Shown: positions 1-13,487, counted from the stretch's first letter. The stretch is DNA of 64,000 nucleotides from Myoxocephalus aenaeus (GCA_038501785.1 JBAMJR010000031.1:10808501-10872500); one strand, 5' to 3'. Notes: a model not told the origin generated them from the sequence alone. Numbers and translations are program-made.

Positions 1-100
1 GAGCGTGATGCTCAGTTGAGCAGAACTGGGTTGCGACAACAAGCGTGATGCTCCCCTTGAGTGGCTCCCTTTAGTACACCTGAGCGTGATGTTCTCCTCA
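1..100. repeat. short tandem array of an AGCGTGATG-containing unit
   Basis: The string AGCGTGATG occurs three times, near positions 2, 42 and 84, spaced about 41 bases apart and each followed by CTC or TTC. This looks like the right-hand end of a degenerate minisatellite cut off by the window edge. No coding potential is visible. Confidence 0.55.
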
Positions 101-183
101 AGCGAGTACACGTGGGCCCGAAACCTGTAACCAAGTACAATTGTGTGTTGAGCTTGCACTAATCCAAATATTGTGGTAGACAC

Positions 184-667
184 TTTTGTACCAAGTATAC
201 ATTTCAGTCAATTACTTCATACTGTGTCATTCATTTTATTACACGTAACTTCATTTCTGAATTTATTTGTTTGGTTTTCTTTATGGATTACTTGTTACCG
301 ACATCTTGAAGCTTCCGTGGGCCTCTTGTGTGAACACTGATCTTTAGTTCTTCTTTCCATACATTTTCTATTGGATTCAACCTTATTGTTGCAAACAAAC
401 TGAAGAGCTAAAGATCAGAGTTCCCACGTAAGCTTCAAGATTTGAAGACTGTTTGTGTGTAAGAATGGGCCAAAAGCACACCTGAGCAATGCATGGGACT
501 AGTTTCTCATACAGGAGGTGTCTTGAGCCAATAAAGGCTTTTGTACCAAGTATTAAATACATTTCAGTCAGCGTGTTCGATACATTTTCCCTGTGTCATT
601 CCATTTTATTACACGTAACTTCATTTCTGAATTTCTTTGTATGTATAGTTACTTGTTACTGACATCT
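184..667. repeat. duplicated element flanking a long imperfect hairpin
   Basis: A block of about 120 bases beginning TTTTGTACCAAGTAT and ending ACTTGTTAC-GACATCT occurs at about 184-305 and again at 539-667 in the same orientation. Between the copies lies an inverted repeat. The arm at 303-355 (ATCTTGAAGCTTCCGTGGG, then CTGATCTTTAGTTCTTC) is matched in reverse complement by 402-441. The arrangement suggests an old mobile element, possibly a foldback or MITE-like unit. I do not recognise its family. Confidence 0.55.
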
Positions 668-782
668 GGTAAAAATGTCATGTTTGAGTGCCCGTGGTTT
701 TAAGATACTTTTTGGTTGAAATCCCTGAGTTCACGTACACGAGGACTACAGCAACGGCCGTGCTACAAAAACTACAACCGAA

Positions 783-890
783 AAAAATTTAAATGTTAAG
801 AAAAAAAGTTGTAATGTTTTGAGAGTAAAACCGTAAAAAAGAGATAGAGAATTGAGAAAAAAAGTTGTAATGTTTTAAGAGTAAATTAAG
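783..890 (+). repeat. AT-rich local direct repeat
   Basis: A unit of about 30 bases containing GAAAAAAAGTTGTAATGTTTT followed by AGAGTAAA appears twice, near 800 and 855. It is simple AT-rich sequence with no gene in it. Confidence 0.5.
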
Positions 891-1123
891 TTGCAATTGT
901 TATGACTATATTATTGAGACAAATTGGGAATTTATAAAGTATTGTTCAAATGTATTACCATTGTTCACACACCTAAAACCCCTGTAAACATACTAGTACT
1001 TTGTGTATGTATCTGTGTATGTATTTGTGTATGTATTTTCTTTTTCTTTTTTTCTTAAAGAAAAGCCTCCTGTGGACAGGTGTAAAGGAGTGTTTCGCTA
1101 CAAACACTTAACACAGTGCATCT

Positions 1124-1372
1124 AAAAATCGAAAATCGAAAATCGAAAATCGTTTTTTATTGTCATAGTACATACATACATGAAATTTGTCCTCTGCATT
1201 TAACCCATCCTTAATATCTTAAGGAGCAGTGGGCAGCCCTGAGCGGCGCCCGGGGAGCAGTTAGGGTTCAGTGTCTTGCTCAGGGACACTTCGACATGTG
1301 AGCTATGGGGGGACTGGGGATCGAACCGGCTACCTTGTGGTTGCGGGACGACCACTCATCCCCCTGAGATAC
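1124..1372 (-). mobile_element. tRNA-derived SINE of teleost type, minus strand
   Basis: Read on the minus strand, the right end carries a tRNA-like head with a Pol III B box, GGTTCGATCC, within about 1315-1330. A conserved body follows, with GTCGAAGTGTCC, GAGCAAGACACTGAACC and GGGTTAAATGCAGAGGACAAATTTC. The element ends in GACAATAAA and then about four copies of a CGATTTT-like heptamer as the 3-prime tail. This body and tail are, from memory, a very common dispersed repeat in percomorph genomes. A degraded relative lies at about 6495-6722. It sits about 440 bases upstream of the ift81 start codon. Confidence 0.8.
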
Positions 1373-1494
1373 ATTTATGTTACAATTGTAATGCCACTGT
1401 GATGTCCATATCAAATAAAGTCAAGTCAGTCAACGAAAAGCCATTTGCGCACATGTAGCGCAACAATAACCCTCTTGATCACTGTGTTAAAGCT

Positions 1495-1541
1495 ACTTCC
1501 GGTTAGCAACCAATCCGCCACGCCTTCTTCGGTTTCCATGG
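1495..1541 (+). promoter_or_regulatory. ift81: probable ift81 core promoter elements (ETS, CCAAT)
   Basis: ACTTCCGG at 1495-1502 matches the ETS/GABP core, and CCAAT follows at 1510-1514. AGCAAC at 1505-1510 could be half of an RFX X-box, the motif used by ciliary genes, but I see no convincing second half. The cluster lies about 300 bases upstream of the ift81 ATG. TTAGCGTTAGC follows at 1731-1741. The transcription start itself cannot be fixed from sequence. Confidence 0.4.
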
Positions 1542-1808
1542 GGCTGTTGACAACAACCGCTGACTTTCTGGCTAAACTAGCAAGTTGACGAATTAAAGAA
1601 GCGAACTAACATATCTATCGGAAACTTGACTTCATCATTTGTAACTAGTCGCGTGGCATTGTCACCAGCGGGATTTATGTTTAAAGGTATCTCTGCTTGT
1701 TAGTCGACGCCAGAGAGCTAAGCTAGCTAGTTAGCGTTAGCCTCGGCTAATTCAGAAAAATAAGCAGGATTCGTAGATCTACTACGAGCACGTTTCGTAT
1801 CGGTCAAG

Positions 1809-4800
1809 ATGGGCGAACAGCTGAAATTCATCGTCGAACAGCTAAACAAAGACCCATTCAAGAAAATGTTTAACCTCATCACGTTTGACTCCCTCGAGCC
1901 GATGCAGCTGCTCCAGATTTTAAATGACGTTCTGGCTGAAATAGACCCAAAGGTGGGACACTGACGTCTGCGTCCAAGACTGGCCAGACTTTATTTAGTA
2001 TTGTTGTGCAAACAGTGCACACATGTTGTATGATATCATCTCACGCTATTTGCCCCATCTCTTGTCTCTAGCAAGCTCTAGATATCCGTGAAGAAATGCC
2101 TGAACAAACCATAAAAAGAATGTGTGCTCTACTGGGGATGCTGAAATACAAACCTCCCGGCAACCTCTCTGATGTGTAAGTAATAACATTCAATGAGAAT
2201 ATAAATTACCATGCCACTTTTTTAAAAGTCTGAGTCATGTTTTCATCATATTCTCTAATGCAGGAGCATCTTTAGACTAGGCTTGGTAGCTGGCAAAAAG
2301 CCTGTGGTCCACCCCATCCTCCACTGGCTGCTACAGAGGGTCCCTGAACTCAAGAAAAGGGCTTACTTGGCTCGCTTTCTAGTCAAATTGGAGGTGCCCA
2401 CAGAGTTTCTGCAGGATGATGTCATCAATGACACCTCTCACCAGGTTTCCAATTTATTGCCCACACACATTTCGTTTGCTAGTTTTTGAAATCGCTGGTA
2501 ACCTAAAAAGCAAAAGAGGCTATGCATTAATGTTGTGTATTCACAGTATGAAGAGCTGGTGGAAGGTTTTAAGACGTATCATAAGGAGTGTGAGCTGCTG
2601 AGGACGTCAGGCTTCTCCACAGCAGAAATCAGAAGGGTAAAAAACACTCAATGACTTTTTACAATCACTATTGATGCTTTTCTTCCTCAGTATGAAAATA
2701 TCACATATTGAAATTAATTCGTTTTTCAGTTATAAATGTCTGAAGCTTAGTTGATATAATGCACTAAAACCTTTTTTTAATCCACCCTTTTTTTCTTCTT
2801 CCAATAACAGGACATTAGTGCAATGGAGGAAGAGAAAGACCAACTAATCAAACGTTTGGAGAGGCTGAAGAAGAGGGTAAGGCAGACTGTTCAGAGAGGC
2901 CCCTTCACTCCTCTAATGCTTGGAGTGCTTTAGGATCCCCTGTGGAATGAAAACATGACCCCAGTCACATATTATCAGCTTCTCTAATAGACCTGACAGG
3001 GCTCTGACAGGCTGCTAGGCTGTCTTAACAAGGCTGTGAAGTAACGAGGTGTTGATTTAATGGGTCCTGCCAGAAGGTGAAACGTGAAGGTGAAACGTGA
3101 CTCGGTCAGACGTGCTTGAATTTTTCTGCTGATCATGTGATAGTCTGCAATCCTACAGCATCCTGTCAACTTGTGGATCCACTAGGTGGAGTCAGTGTCC
3201 AACCATCAACGGATGCTGGAACAGGCCAGACAGCTGCGAGTGGAGAAGGAGAGAGAGGAGTCACTGACTCACCAGAAGCAAGAACAGAAGAACCAAGTAA
3301 TTGCTTGTGACAGATTGTGGTTTATCATTACATTCGCTCACCTTGGTATAATTAATTGAGACATTGTAAGCCAGTTAAACCAAATGCTGTCTGCTTTGCT
3401 TTAATAGACGGAAAAGAAAGATAACGTGTAGTATCTCAAATTATTGGCTTAATGTTTACGTTCTGGCCCTTGGTTCGTGATCAGAAGATCCATCATCACT
3501 AATGAAAGTAGTCGTCAGTTGCAGCCCTTATGTTGAACAAAATAATTATCAATGGTTACTGAATGTTAATCATCCCACAGTACCTATAATAGTGATAATT
3601 TTGGTGTGTTCAGCTGTTCCAGGCAGAGCAGAGACTGCAGAGGTCGCAGCAGCAGTTGAAGGATTTGCGACAGGCAGCAGCAGATGCCAATCCAGAGAGT
3701 GAGTGCCCATGTCCTGCTGTTGCCTCTGCAGGACACAGCTGGAGGGGAAGTTCAAGGACACCGCAGAGCATTAGGAGGTCTCACAGCTAATAGGTTTTCA
3801 TCTGTTGAGACCCTCTAATTATACTGATCTTTGAAGTGCTGTAACAGCGCTTAACTAATACTGAAATTGTCTCCTTTTGTTCTCATCTGGTATTGGGCTC
3901 TTCAGCCAGAGGAGAGCTTTACACATTTACAGTTTCTAAAATGACCTACGCAATGCAGACTAGGGTGGGCTGTACAATTATGACTTATCACGATCACTAT
4001 ACAGTATGTGCGTGTCCAAAGAAGTCCTGTGAATGCTAATCGGCATGCTGTTTTTTATTGTAAGAAATTGTCGTTTAACTATTTAATTCTGAAAGTCAAT
4101 TTCAATGTCAGTACATTTTTTATATTAGTGGTGTGTTTTCCATATGCATGCGTAAATATATATTCAGCTTTTCTTAATTAGAGCTGCAGAAACCCTGACA
4201 GGATTACAAACACACTGAGCTCAAAGTGATTAATTAAAACGTTCCGTCTCTTTCAGGCTTAATGAAGAGGCTTGAAGAGGAAATCAAGATCAACTCCTAC
4301 ATGGTCTCTGAGAAACTCCCCAAAGAGCTGGAGGGTATGAGGCGCACAGTGCAGTACCTACAGAAAATAGCGTCAGAGCCTGCCATGGGCCAGGCCGATC
4401 TCCAGGAGCTGGAGGACAAGGTCAGGACCAGGATCTGGCGTTAAGTCTGCCATACACTGCAAAATATGTTTGTCTCTGAGTGTTCTGCAATTGTCACTTT
4501 CACAGATTAAAGAAGTTGACTCTCAGATAAACCATCTGATTGAGAAGCGGATGATGAGAAATGACCCCATGGATGACAAACTGACCCTTTACAGACAACA
4601 GGTGTTGAACTTCTTTCATGTCTTTCATCTTTTTCTCTATTTTGTCTCTCGTGAACTGGGCTCTGTGGGTGCTGACTGTGATGAGAGCATAGATAACAGT
4701 TTCAGTTCCTTGTTGAAAAGAGCGGTTAGACGACAAGGTAAAGTGATTAAAATTATCCAAATATAGCTTACACTTAAACTGATATGGATTTTTTTAGGCG

Positions 4801-7800
4801 TCCATTTCTTTTAGGCGACTAGAATACGTTTTGCTGCTGACCCCGTTGCTCCCGTGCTCCTGTATGTCTCTCCAAACTAGGGGCGTGCCGATACATCATC
4901 TACTGTAGGTAATACTATGAATAAGTACCTCAAACAACCCCACTGAAAACAAATCTGAACTATCCCTTTTAATATGAGCACTGAGAAAGTTTCCTGCCTC
5001 AGCAGATGAATGTGAAAATAGCCTTCTAGTGTCAAACGCTGCACAGAAACGCTCACACATGCAAGCGATGTGACCGATAGTAAAACACACTTTTGAGTGG
5101 AAGGGGCCTTTTAAGATTTTGTTCTTTTTTACTGGCTCATATCTCTTGCCCTGACATTATCCCCATTTCTCAATTGCATCCACTCTCCCACAGGTTCCCA
5201 GTCAGAAACTCTTTGGTTGTCATGTTTATATATCTGATAAAACATGACTCTTGCAGGCTTCCATCATCATTCGAAGGAAGGAGTCAAAGGCGGAGGAGCT
5301 TCAGGAAGCAAGGGAGGAGCTGGCCGCAGCAGAAAGGGAGCTGAGGCAGAGGAGCAGCCAGGCACAAGCCTCAGATGGTGGAGAGGTCATCCGGGGTGAT
5401 GAGGTACACCGTTTGATGTTCTTCATTCACTCACAAAGACATGCAGTCACTAAATATCTTCTACCGTCTCCCGATTTCTTGCAAGCTGCGTTGATCATAT
5501 GAAGCTGAATAGACGATAGCCAAGAAAAGAAACATTCTTGTGCACAATTCTCTTATTTTTGTTCATGGTAACTGCTGACATTTCCTAGAAACTCCAGCTT
5601 TATCTCAGGGAGCACTAGTAGATTTACAAACCGCAGAAAACTCAAGAGGCTATTTCTGTTCTTATCCAAACACAGACGAGCTCACTGTCTAATGTTACTT
5701 ATCCCTTTTCCTTACTCTCCCCCACATTCCCATACAGAGCCATGAATAGAACACAACAGAGAATATCCAGAACAAGGAACTGTACTGTGCAAACTGCCTA
5801 AAAAAAATGGCCTTTTCCCATATCTTGAGTGTCATCAATCTCCTAATTTAAGTCAGCTGGACACATTAAGCAGTCATGGATTATAACACTTTTTGTCTTT
5901 ATTTATACAGCATGACGAGGAGGATGTACTCTTCCCCCTTTTTAGAGACGTGGCACGGTCTACTCTGAGCTGTCGTGTTGATGAATAGAACTGAACTATT
6001 GACAGGGATAAAAAAAACTACGTAATATTGTCGCGCTTAAGTGAGAAAATCCTCGAGCAGTCACTTCTTCTTTTGCCCGTGCATACACAAAGCTTAGAGG
6101 TAGAGTCGATTATAAACAGTTTTGTAGTTGCAGAGGGACGCTGGTAGATGGGGCTTGTGCTGTGACCATATGTACTGTGAATGAGAATTTGTATCGTCCG
6201 ATGTTTGATGCACATTGCTATCCATGAGTTGAGAGCTGGGGTCTTTGTTGAGGCCAAAAGAGTTCCAGTTACATGACTGAAGTTGCAACAGCGTGGTCGC
6301 TGCTCTGACCTGTTGGTCTGTCGTCAACCCGTGTGGAAGGAGTGTTTTGTTTCAGGGGGATTGTTCAGATGCTGACCTGTCTGTGTCAAAAAAAGAAGAA
6401 AAAAGTTAATTTCTCTCCAGAAAATCTCCATCACAAACATTTATAATGCGAAATGTAGCATTTTAGCGCCAGTGCATTATTGCCACAATACTTATTAAAT
6501 ACATTTACATTAGATACATACAGGTGCATGCATGCAATTTTGACTTCTGCATTTGACCCATCCTCAGCATTTTTACAAGCAGTGTGCCTTTTGTAAAGAA
6601 CAATTTGAGGTTCTGCGTCCTGCTTAAGGACACTTCGACATGCAGACAGGAGGAGCCAGGGAATCGAACTTCGTGGACGACCCGCTCTAAAAACAGCGTT
6701 ACAGCCACCCCACTTAGATAATTACTTAAGTAAACACACATCATGTGGACAACCTTTTCAGGCCCCCACAGTGCGTTTTATGGTTTCTACGAATTGGTCA
6801 GATCTTCAAAGAAATGTCCTGGGTTTTTATTACAGTGTACATATCTGTCGGGGGGGGTGATGTTTTTGCAGCACAAACAAAACTAATGGTTTAGCAAATA
6901 GAGGAAGTAAAATATCAGTGGAAAACAAATACTTCTTCTCACATGTTTATTTTTTTTCAGTAATGAAAAAGAAAACAATCATCTGAGCGATACAGTGGAT
7001 GAGAAGTAGCAAAGTCTTCTTTGTGCTCGAAGACAGATTATGAGATGTTGGAGAAAGGTCTGGCAATACCACTGGTATAAAACAGACGCTCACGTTCTGA
7101 TTCAATTATAACAATATATTACAACTAATGGGAAACTGCCATACATTTTATGTCTGGCTGAAATGATGAGAGGGAGCTGTTTGTAGCGACAAAGAGGGCC
7201 CTTGAGACGATACATGAATGAAGTTAAGGGAAAATGCAGTTCATCAGACTCCTCTGTAGTTTTGGGCCATCAGCCACAGTGGAGATGATCACTTTATCAG
7301 AGGTATTTTCCATTCTGCTGGTTATGTGTCATCACATGCCACCCACCAACTGCAGGGTCTCTCTGAGAGGCATGACTGCATCTGCTCGTCATTGGTTGGC
7401 CAGTAACATGAAGCCGCTTTATCAACTAGCCTCATCGCGCTGGTTAAATTTAGTCTTACTGCAGGCAAGACACTGTCAGCCATCAGATTAACATGCTTGC
7501 TTTTTCTTTAAATATTGTGGTGATGTGGTTACATTTTATCTTTTGAAAGGAGGCTACTGTACAGCACATATAGTTATTTGGAGTGTGTGCTGCACCATTC
7601 ATGTTTCTGTTAACTTGTTTGCAGCTGTGTGTGTGTTGGTGTGAATGTACTGTATGTCTGAAATAAGTGGTGGTGTTATGACTGCGCTGTCGGACAGTTT
7701 ACCAGCAGTTGTTTTTGGGATACACTGTCGGGAACGCTATGCAGTATTATTCTGCTGTGCTAATTCCTCTTCAGCCATGTCTGCCCTTGATGTCCCAGAA

Positions 7801-10800
7801 TACACAAAGAATAAATGTACACACACACTCGCTCACACACACACACACGCAGCTTCGCGGATCCCCAAAGGACATGAAGCACATTCTGTGATTTCTGGGG
7901 CTGTTCTCCCGTGTCCATGTTCATTTATAGCTGCTCTTCATTGTGTCCCGACAGACATTCAGGGTGACTGAACATTCACTAAAAGCAGCTATTCTGCCAG
8001 ATGAAGCTGTTTGCTGTACATAGCTGGCTGTGAATCTGAAAGGATCAAGTGACTGTTTCAGGTCATGGCATGGCCCCCAGTCACTGCTGTTCTCTAATCC
8101 CTTCCCTCCCATGTCTCAATCCTTTGTCTTCTCCTGTGGCCATTCATGGCATCTCAGCTGTGCCGGACACCATGTTGTCAACTATAAACTGCATTTATGC
8201 CTCTTTCTGCGTAATTCCCAAAGAAGCATTTACACTGTCTTGCTGGTAGCAGGTACAGGAATATTAACCATTCAAATACATGCCCCTTTTTTTATATTTA
8301 AGCCGCTATAATCTATATTTTATAATAAGAATTAATGAAATGACTAAATGTATGTGAAAGGTGTCACTGGTACTGACGAACCCACAGGTACAGACTTCAG
8401 TTTCCCTCAACTCTTTCAGCGTGTTGTTTGGAATTCACAGCCTGAAATTGCACTGTTATGGTTCAGCGTCACTGCTCGTAGTTTCAAGATGCTGCAAGCA
8501 GCTGTTGACACTTAGAAAAGCCCTGAAAAAAAGCCCTGAAAAAAACTCACTACCTGCCCAGCACCAAATGTCAGGAGGGCGACGTTAGTGGCTAGCTGGT
8601 GAACATAGTGGAATATTTAGCAGGTTAAGAGTCAGATAGTCCCCGGGAGTTGGTGGAGACCTAACCAGAGCCAAAAGGAGAGTTAACATTGGACAGATGT
8701 CGATGCACTACTCGAAATCAGTGCTAATGTTGCCCTGTGAAGATGGTGTAAATACTGTAAATAAATAAGCAACAGTTTGCTAACCCGTATGAACTCAGGA
8801 GGTGATAGTATGTACTGTGTGCATGGCTGTCTTAATGCAGGTTTAAAGACCTTGTAAATATCAGTGTAACAAAGAAACCACAACATTTAATGTAAAAGCA
8901 GTTAGTAGTTTAGTATTCTCTTCCCTAAACTAATATGTAGTACTCTATTTAATGTTGTATTCTGTTTCTTTGTTCTTCAAAGCTGAAACGTTTGGTGGTG
9001 AAATTGCGCAGCAAGGGAACAGTATACAAGAAGCACCGTCAGGAGATTGCTGAGCTGAATGCCGAATATGGAGTCCTGCAACGAACGGAGGAGATCCTCA
9101 AGCAGAGACACGAGACCGTCCAACAGAAACTGGTAACTCTTAAACGAACTCCTATGTATAACTTTCATTTTGACAGAGCATATTTACAGCAAAACAAACA
9201 AAGGAAGGAATGGGATCCACTTGTTGCCTCTTATATTAAGTCTTGTCCAAGCTGCAAGCAAAGATTCCCTCATAATTATTGATGAATAGGGAGATAGATG
9301 AATAGTTTTTTCCTTTTAATCATTGGCACTTGACCATTTGAATGCCACATTGACCTACCATCATTTCTTATCCAATGAGCAGCTTCAGTCAAATTCAATT
9401 AGTTGCACCAGAGCACCTGGGTACTGGTCATTAAAGGTAGCATTAGTAATCATCTCCCTGCACTCATGCTGCCGTTCCAAATGTGCTGCTTTCACCTCAT
9501 TCACGCAGTTTGTGCGAACAGCGAAGATGTTCCTGGAAATGGCTGCACGCCTCTGTCCCGGCACCTGACTCGCTGAAAGACTGTCTGACGCAGGCTGAGC
9601 TGCTATTTCTGACAACTGCATCTGCTGCTCCTCCTTTTGTCTGCACCCCACACAGGATTTATTAAAGCAATTAACGTTTGCCTTCTGATCGCGTGTCTAG
9701 CTGCTGATGGGTCTGCCTCTCATTATGCGTGAGCCAGATTTTTCAGCTGGATAGTTCTTCATGCATTTTATGTCTTTTATCAGCCAAAGAGCGAGTCAAA
9801 TGATGGACGGGATGAGTGGGTAGCTTTGTTACTGCAACTGAGTAATGCAGTAATAGGGTTGCCTGTATTGTATGACATTAAAGTCTTTGTGTTTTGATCC
9901 CATTTGCAAAGAGTTTTCAACAAAGTTTGAATCGCATTTTAATTGTAAAGTCGTTGACGGCACACAGACTGATGGTTCATGTTGCTGTAGACATTCGCTG
10001 TGACTCATGATTGATTCATGATAAATCCATGCAACCATTCGTTTTTGTTGCCGAGTTTGTTCATACACTTGAGTTGTCGTGTGTCTCTGTTGTGTTTTTC
10101 AAGCAAACTATGGAAGCTGAGAAGGGCATCTCTGGCTACAGTAACACTCAGGAGGAACTGGAGAGGGTGTCGGCCATCAAGAGCGAGCTGGACGAGAAGA
10201 AGGGCCGCACACTGGATGACATGTCTGAAATGGTAACTACCATGTTAGAAAATGTTTTTCTTAAAATATGTATTTGCAAAATCCCTTCTTGCGGACAAAT
10301 TATGTTTGTCATTCCTAGAACCCGGTAAAAACGCTTTGAAACTATTTGGAGCCTAATCTTAGTGTGAGCTAGAGAAATGATTTCATCAGCATGTTAAACA
10401 TGCATGGTTGTAAACACGGGATTAAAGATAATTTGAGCAGAATGTATTTGTTCTAACACTGAATGAAAATGATTTAACTAGTACAATTTGCTGTTTTTGT
10501 TTTCTGTTTTCTCTCAATTTAATTTAGTTTTTTATAACCAGGAACCCCTCGTAAAAGAGATATAAATCTTAATAGGATTATCCTAGATAAATAAAGGTTG
10601 AAAAAAAAATTATATATATAAATATATATATCTTAATAGCGCTGCCCTACTGACAAAATAAAGAGACTTAGTGGGCTATGTAGTTATAAAATTACTTCAT
10701 CTTTACACATTTTTATGGCCAATAAGCACAAATATTGTACAATTCTTTTCATAAAAGCTACAGACAAATCATATTCAGGCTCACAGCACAAACAAATACA

Positions 10801-13487
10801 AGGTAAATACATTATTCCAGCATGGCGCACAGCTTCTACCTTATTTATCACCCTGTCATTCTTTGTGTCAAGGCCCAGAGGGAAGCAGTTGCAACTGATT
10901 AGGCCATGCTCCAGGCTGTAGTGAATTTGTTGATCTGCTTGGCAGCTTGTACATTTGCACACATTTACAATGATGAAGTCAAACATCCCTGGCTCCAACC
11001 TGAAAGTAGTCCTTTGCAATGCACTGCCACAAAGCTGAAACCTCTAACGTTTTAATGACTACTTACCAAACTGTTACTGAATATTGTCATATAACCTTTA
11101 TTGTGGCTCTTAATGCTCTTTTTACAATCATTGTTAATCAGATGTGTCTGGTGTAATACTGCCTAACTTAATCATCTCAGCCACTCATTAGTCACAGTCA
11201 CATTACCTGCTGTTTTCTCTGTAGACTATATATGTATACAAAGGTAACACAATTCAGCATTAAATACTATTTACTCTCAATTTACTTTGTCTTTAGTGTA
11301 ATACTTATCTTGTTTTGATCAGTTTAATGCAGTGTGTGCTATTGGCTTGCTTTTACAGGTGAAGAAATTAAACTCTATGATAGTGGAGAAGAAGTCAGCT
11401 CTGTCACCCATTATTAAAGAATTGAGGTCGCTGAGGCAGCGGTGTCAGGTGAGCATCGCCCACATTACAACACCTCTACTTAAAAAAACATACAACCCAA
11501 CAATTAGTGTTCAGAAATAATGTTTGCCAGCTGACCACATTTGAATAAGGACCTCCCACAGCCATGACAAAACAGTATTGTCCTCTGTCACACACAACTC
11601 AGGGATATAAGTCGATACAGAGTCTTTCCTATGGGGTCAAAAGACTCTAAGTCAGTATTGTGAAAACATATATGTAATTAAAAATACAAACAAATCACAA
11701 AGCAAAACTATTAATCTGTCGTCAATTTTAAAACAAATGGTGGGATATTTACTGTGTATCTACAAGATAGTTGAAGTTAGCTTATACTGTGTTTGTGTGT
11801 TATCGTGGACAGGGTCCATTAAGAATAATTTACATAGTCCATAAATAAATTGCACAATGGGAAAGCCCCCCACATGGCAGAGCTAAAGCGGAGGCTTACA
11901 TTTTCCTACACGTGTTCCCAGAATCGCTCTTCCATCTTACTGGGTCTGCGAATCAAGAGCCGCTAAACAGGAAAACATAAATAGACTTTGTAGGAGCCTG
12001 CTGTAAGTTAAACTGCTCAAATGCCAGCTGTGATGTTTTGTTGATGTGAAACAGTGCTGAGAGTGTGACAAGAGGGTTGGTTGACAATTGTGCATTCCAT
12101 GCATTTGTCTCACTTCTTAAACTGTACTTAAAATATGTTGTCTCTCACTTTTTGGGTATAAATGTTTGGATTCCTATCTTAACAGGAACTAAGCCAGGAG
12201 TATGAGGACAAGAAGACTCAGTATGAAAGTTGTACTGCTGGTTTGGAGAGCAACCGATCTAAATTGGAGCAGGTATATTTATTCTTGCACTCTCGATAGA
12301 ATACAGCTAACAACGTTAATACATGAATACATGTTTTTCCAGTGTATTCTTTTGTAATATCTTATATCTTTGACAGCATAGAGTATGTCTTTGTTCTTGT
12401 TTTTAATGCACAGGAGGTGAAAGCATTGATCGCGGAGACAGCACAGGAGGAAAACCGATATCATTATATCAACTCCATGTCGGAGGCAAGTATTTTAAAA
12501 AGAGTGTTGCCTAAAGCAGGGGAGCACATTTTTTTTCTGTTAGCCACATGGGTGTGTAACGCATCATTATCAATGTTTTACAAGCCGACCATGGCCAAAT
12601 TAGAATTGATGCTCCAAACTCTGAGCAGTGACTTGACATGTGTGCGGCTGCAGGAGTGAATAAAATCTCTCAGCATTTTGAAAGTGACCTGCTTCCAAAC
12701 ACCTACTGTGGTTTAAAAAAAAAAAAAAAACTTTCCATCTCGGCCGTCCACAGATCACTGAGATGCAAATACAGCGTGCAGCTGAAGAGATGAAGGCTTA
12801 TGTGTCCTCTGATCCACAAGAGAGGAAGAAGGCCATCAGGTGAGCATGCAAAGACAGGCCAACCAGCTGAATACACACTTTACCTCCGGAAGCTCTTATT
12901 ACAACACAGTCAGTTTATTTTCTCACACAGCACAGGGAGTTACCACACTCCTTACCACACCTCGTGATATCAAGATAAACTGATACACCGCACCTTTTTT
13001 TAGTACCAGTGGGTGAAAGCAATGTACTCTCATTTGAATGATGTCATTCTGCTTATTTTGCAGGGAAGTGTACATGAAGAACATTTCAGAGCAAGAGTTA
13101 CTTGGCAAGGTGAGAAAAGTGTATCCTCGAGCTGACAATGGTAGGTGTCATCATTCTGTCAACAACCTGTCTGAGGACAGACACGGAAATGTACTGGAAG
13201 CTTCCAGGACTGCTTGAAAGTAGATGGAGTATGTGTAAACAGTGACCAGGCTCATACTATACAGGTTTATTTTATCAATCAATATTTTTCTTTGTGGATT
13301 CCAGAAGTTACGTGAGAAGCAGAAGATGGTGAGGGAGAGCCACAGCGCCAACATGGAGCAGATGAAGTTGTGGCGTGACCTGGAGCAGCTGATGGAGTGC
13401 AAGAAGCAGTGCTTCATAAGAGCTCAGAGCCAGCCATCTATTGGTCAGGTGATCCAGGAGGGAGAAGGGCATAGGCTGGTGCTGTGA
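1809..13487 (+). CDS. ift81: intraflagellar transport protein 81 (18 coding exons)
   Basis: Core IFT-B subunit. With IFT74 it carries tubulin along the cilium. Coding exons: 1809-1952, 2072-2175, 2264-2444, 2547-2636, 2811-2876, 3186-3296, 3614-3698, 4257-4420, 4506-4601, 5257-5403, 8983-9132, 10104-10232, 11359-11448, 12186-12272, 12414-12485, 12754-12839, 13064-13109, 13305-13487. They join in phase to 2031 nt, or 676 residues, the same length as human IFT81. The N-terminus (MGEQLKFIVEQLNKDPF, then NLITFDSLEPMQLLQ) is the calponin-homology-like tubulin-binding region, about residues 1-125. Most of the rest is charged heptad coiled coil, with KDISAMEEEKDQLIKR, GISGYSNTQEELERVSA and LEQLMECKKQC as landmarks. 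It ends GQVIQEGEGHRLVL. All introns are GT-AG except the one after 12485, which starts GCAAGT. The start is the first ATG and aligns with the human start. Confidence 0.96.
6495..6722 (-). mobile_element. degraded second copy of the tRNA-derived SINE, in ift81 intron 10
   Basis: The minus strand reads GTTCGATTCCCTGG (B-box remnant), CATGTCGAAGTGTCC, GATGGGTCAAATGCAGA and CATGCATGCA. It is collinear with the copy at 1124-1372 but more diverged, with internal deletions. It lies in the long intron 5404-8982. That intron otherwise shows only AT-rich sequence and a short (CA)n near 7820-7848. Confidence 0.65.
10536..10604 (+). mobile_element. 3-prime tail fragment of a teleost retroelement
   Basis: Text of the form ACCAGGAACCCCTCGTAAAAGAGAT, then AATCTTAATAGGATTATCCT, then AAATAAAGGTTGAAAAAAAA is a tail I remember from a widespread teleost non-LTR element or SINE, typically written as AAAGAGAT...AATGGGATTTCCTGG...AAATAAAGGTT. 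Only the tail is visible here, followed by an AT stretch. It lies in ift81 intron 12. Confidence 0.5.

Noticed and set aside
1300..1372. Possible functional tRNA gene
   Set aside because: The B box is present but there is no foldable cloverleaf, and the sequence is the head of a SINE with a second copy at 6495-6722.
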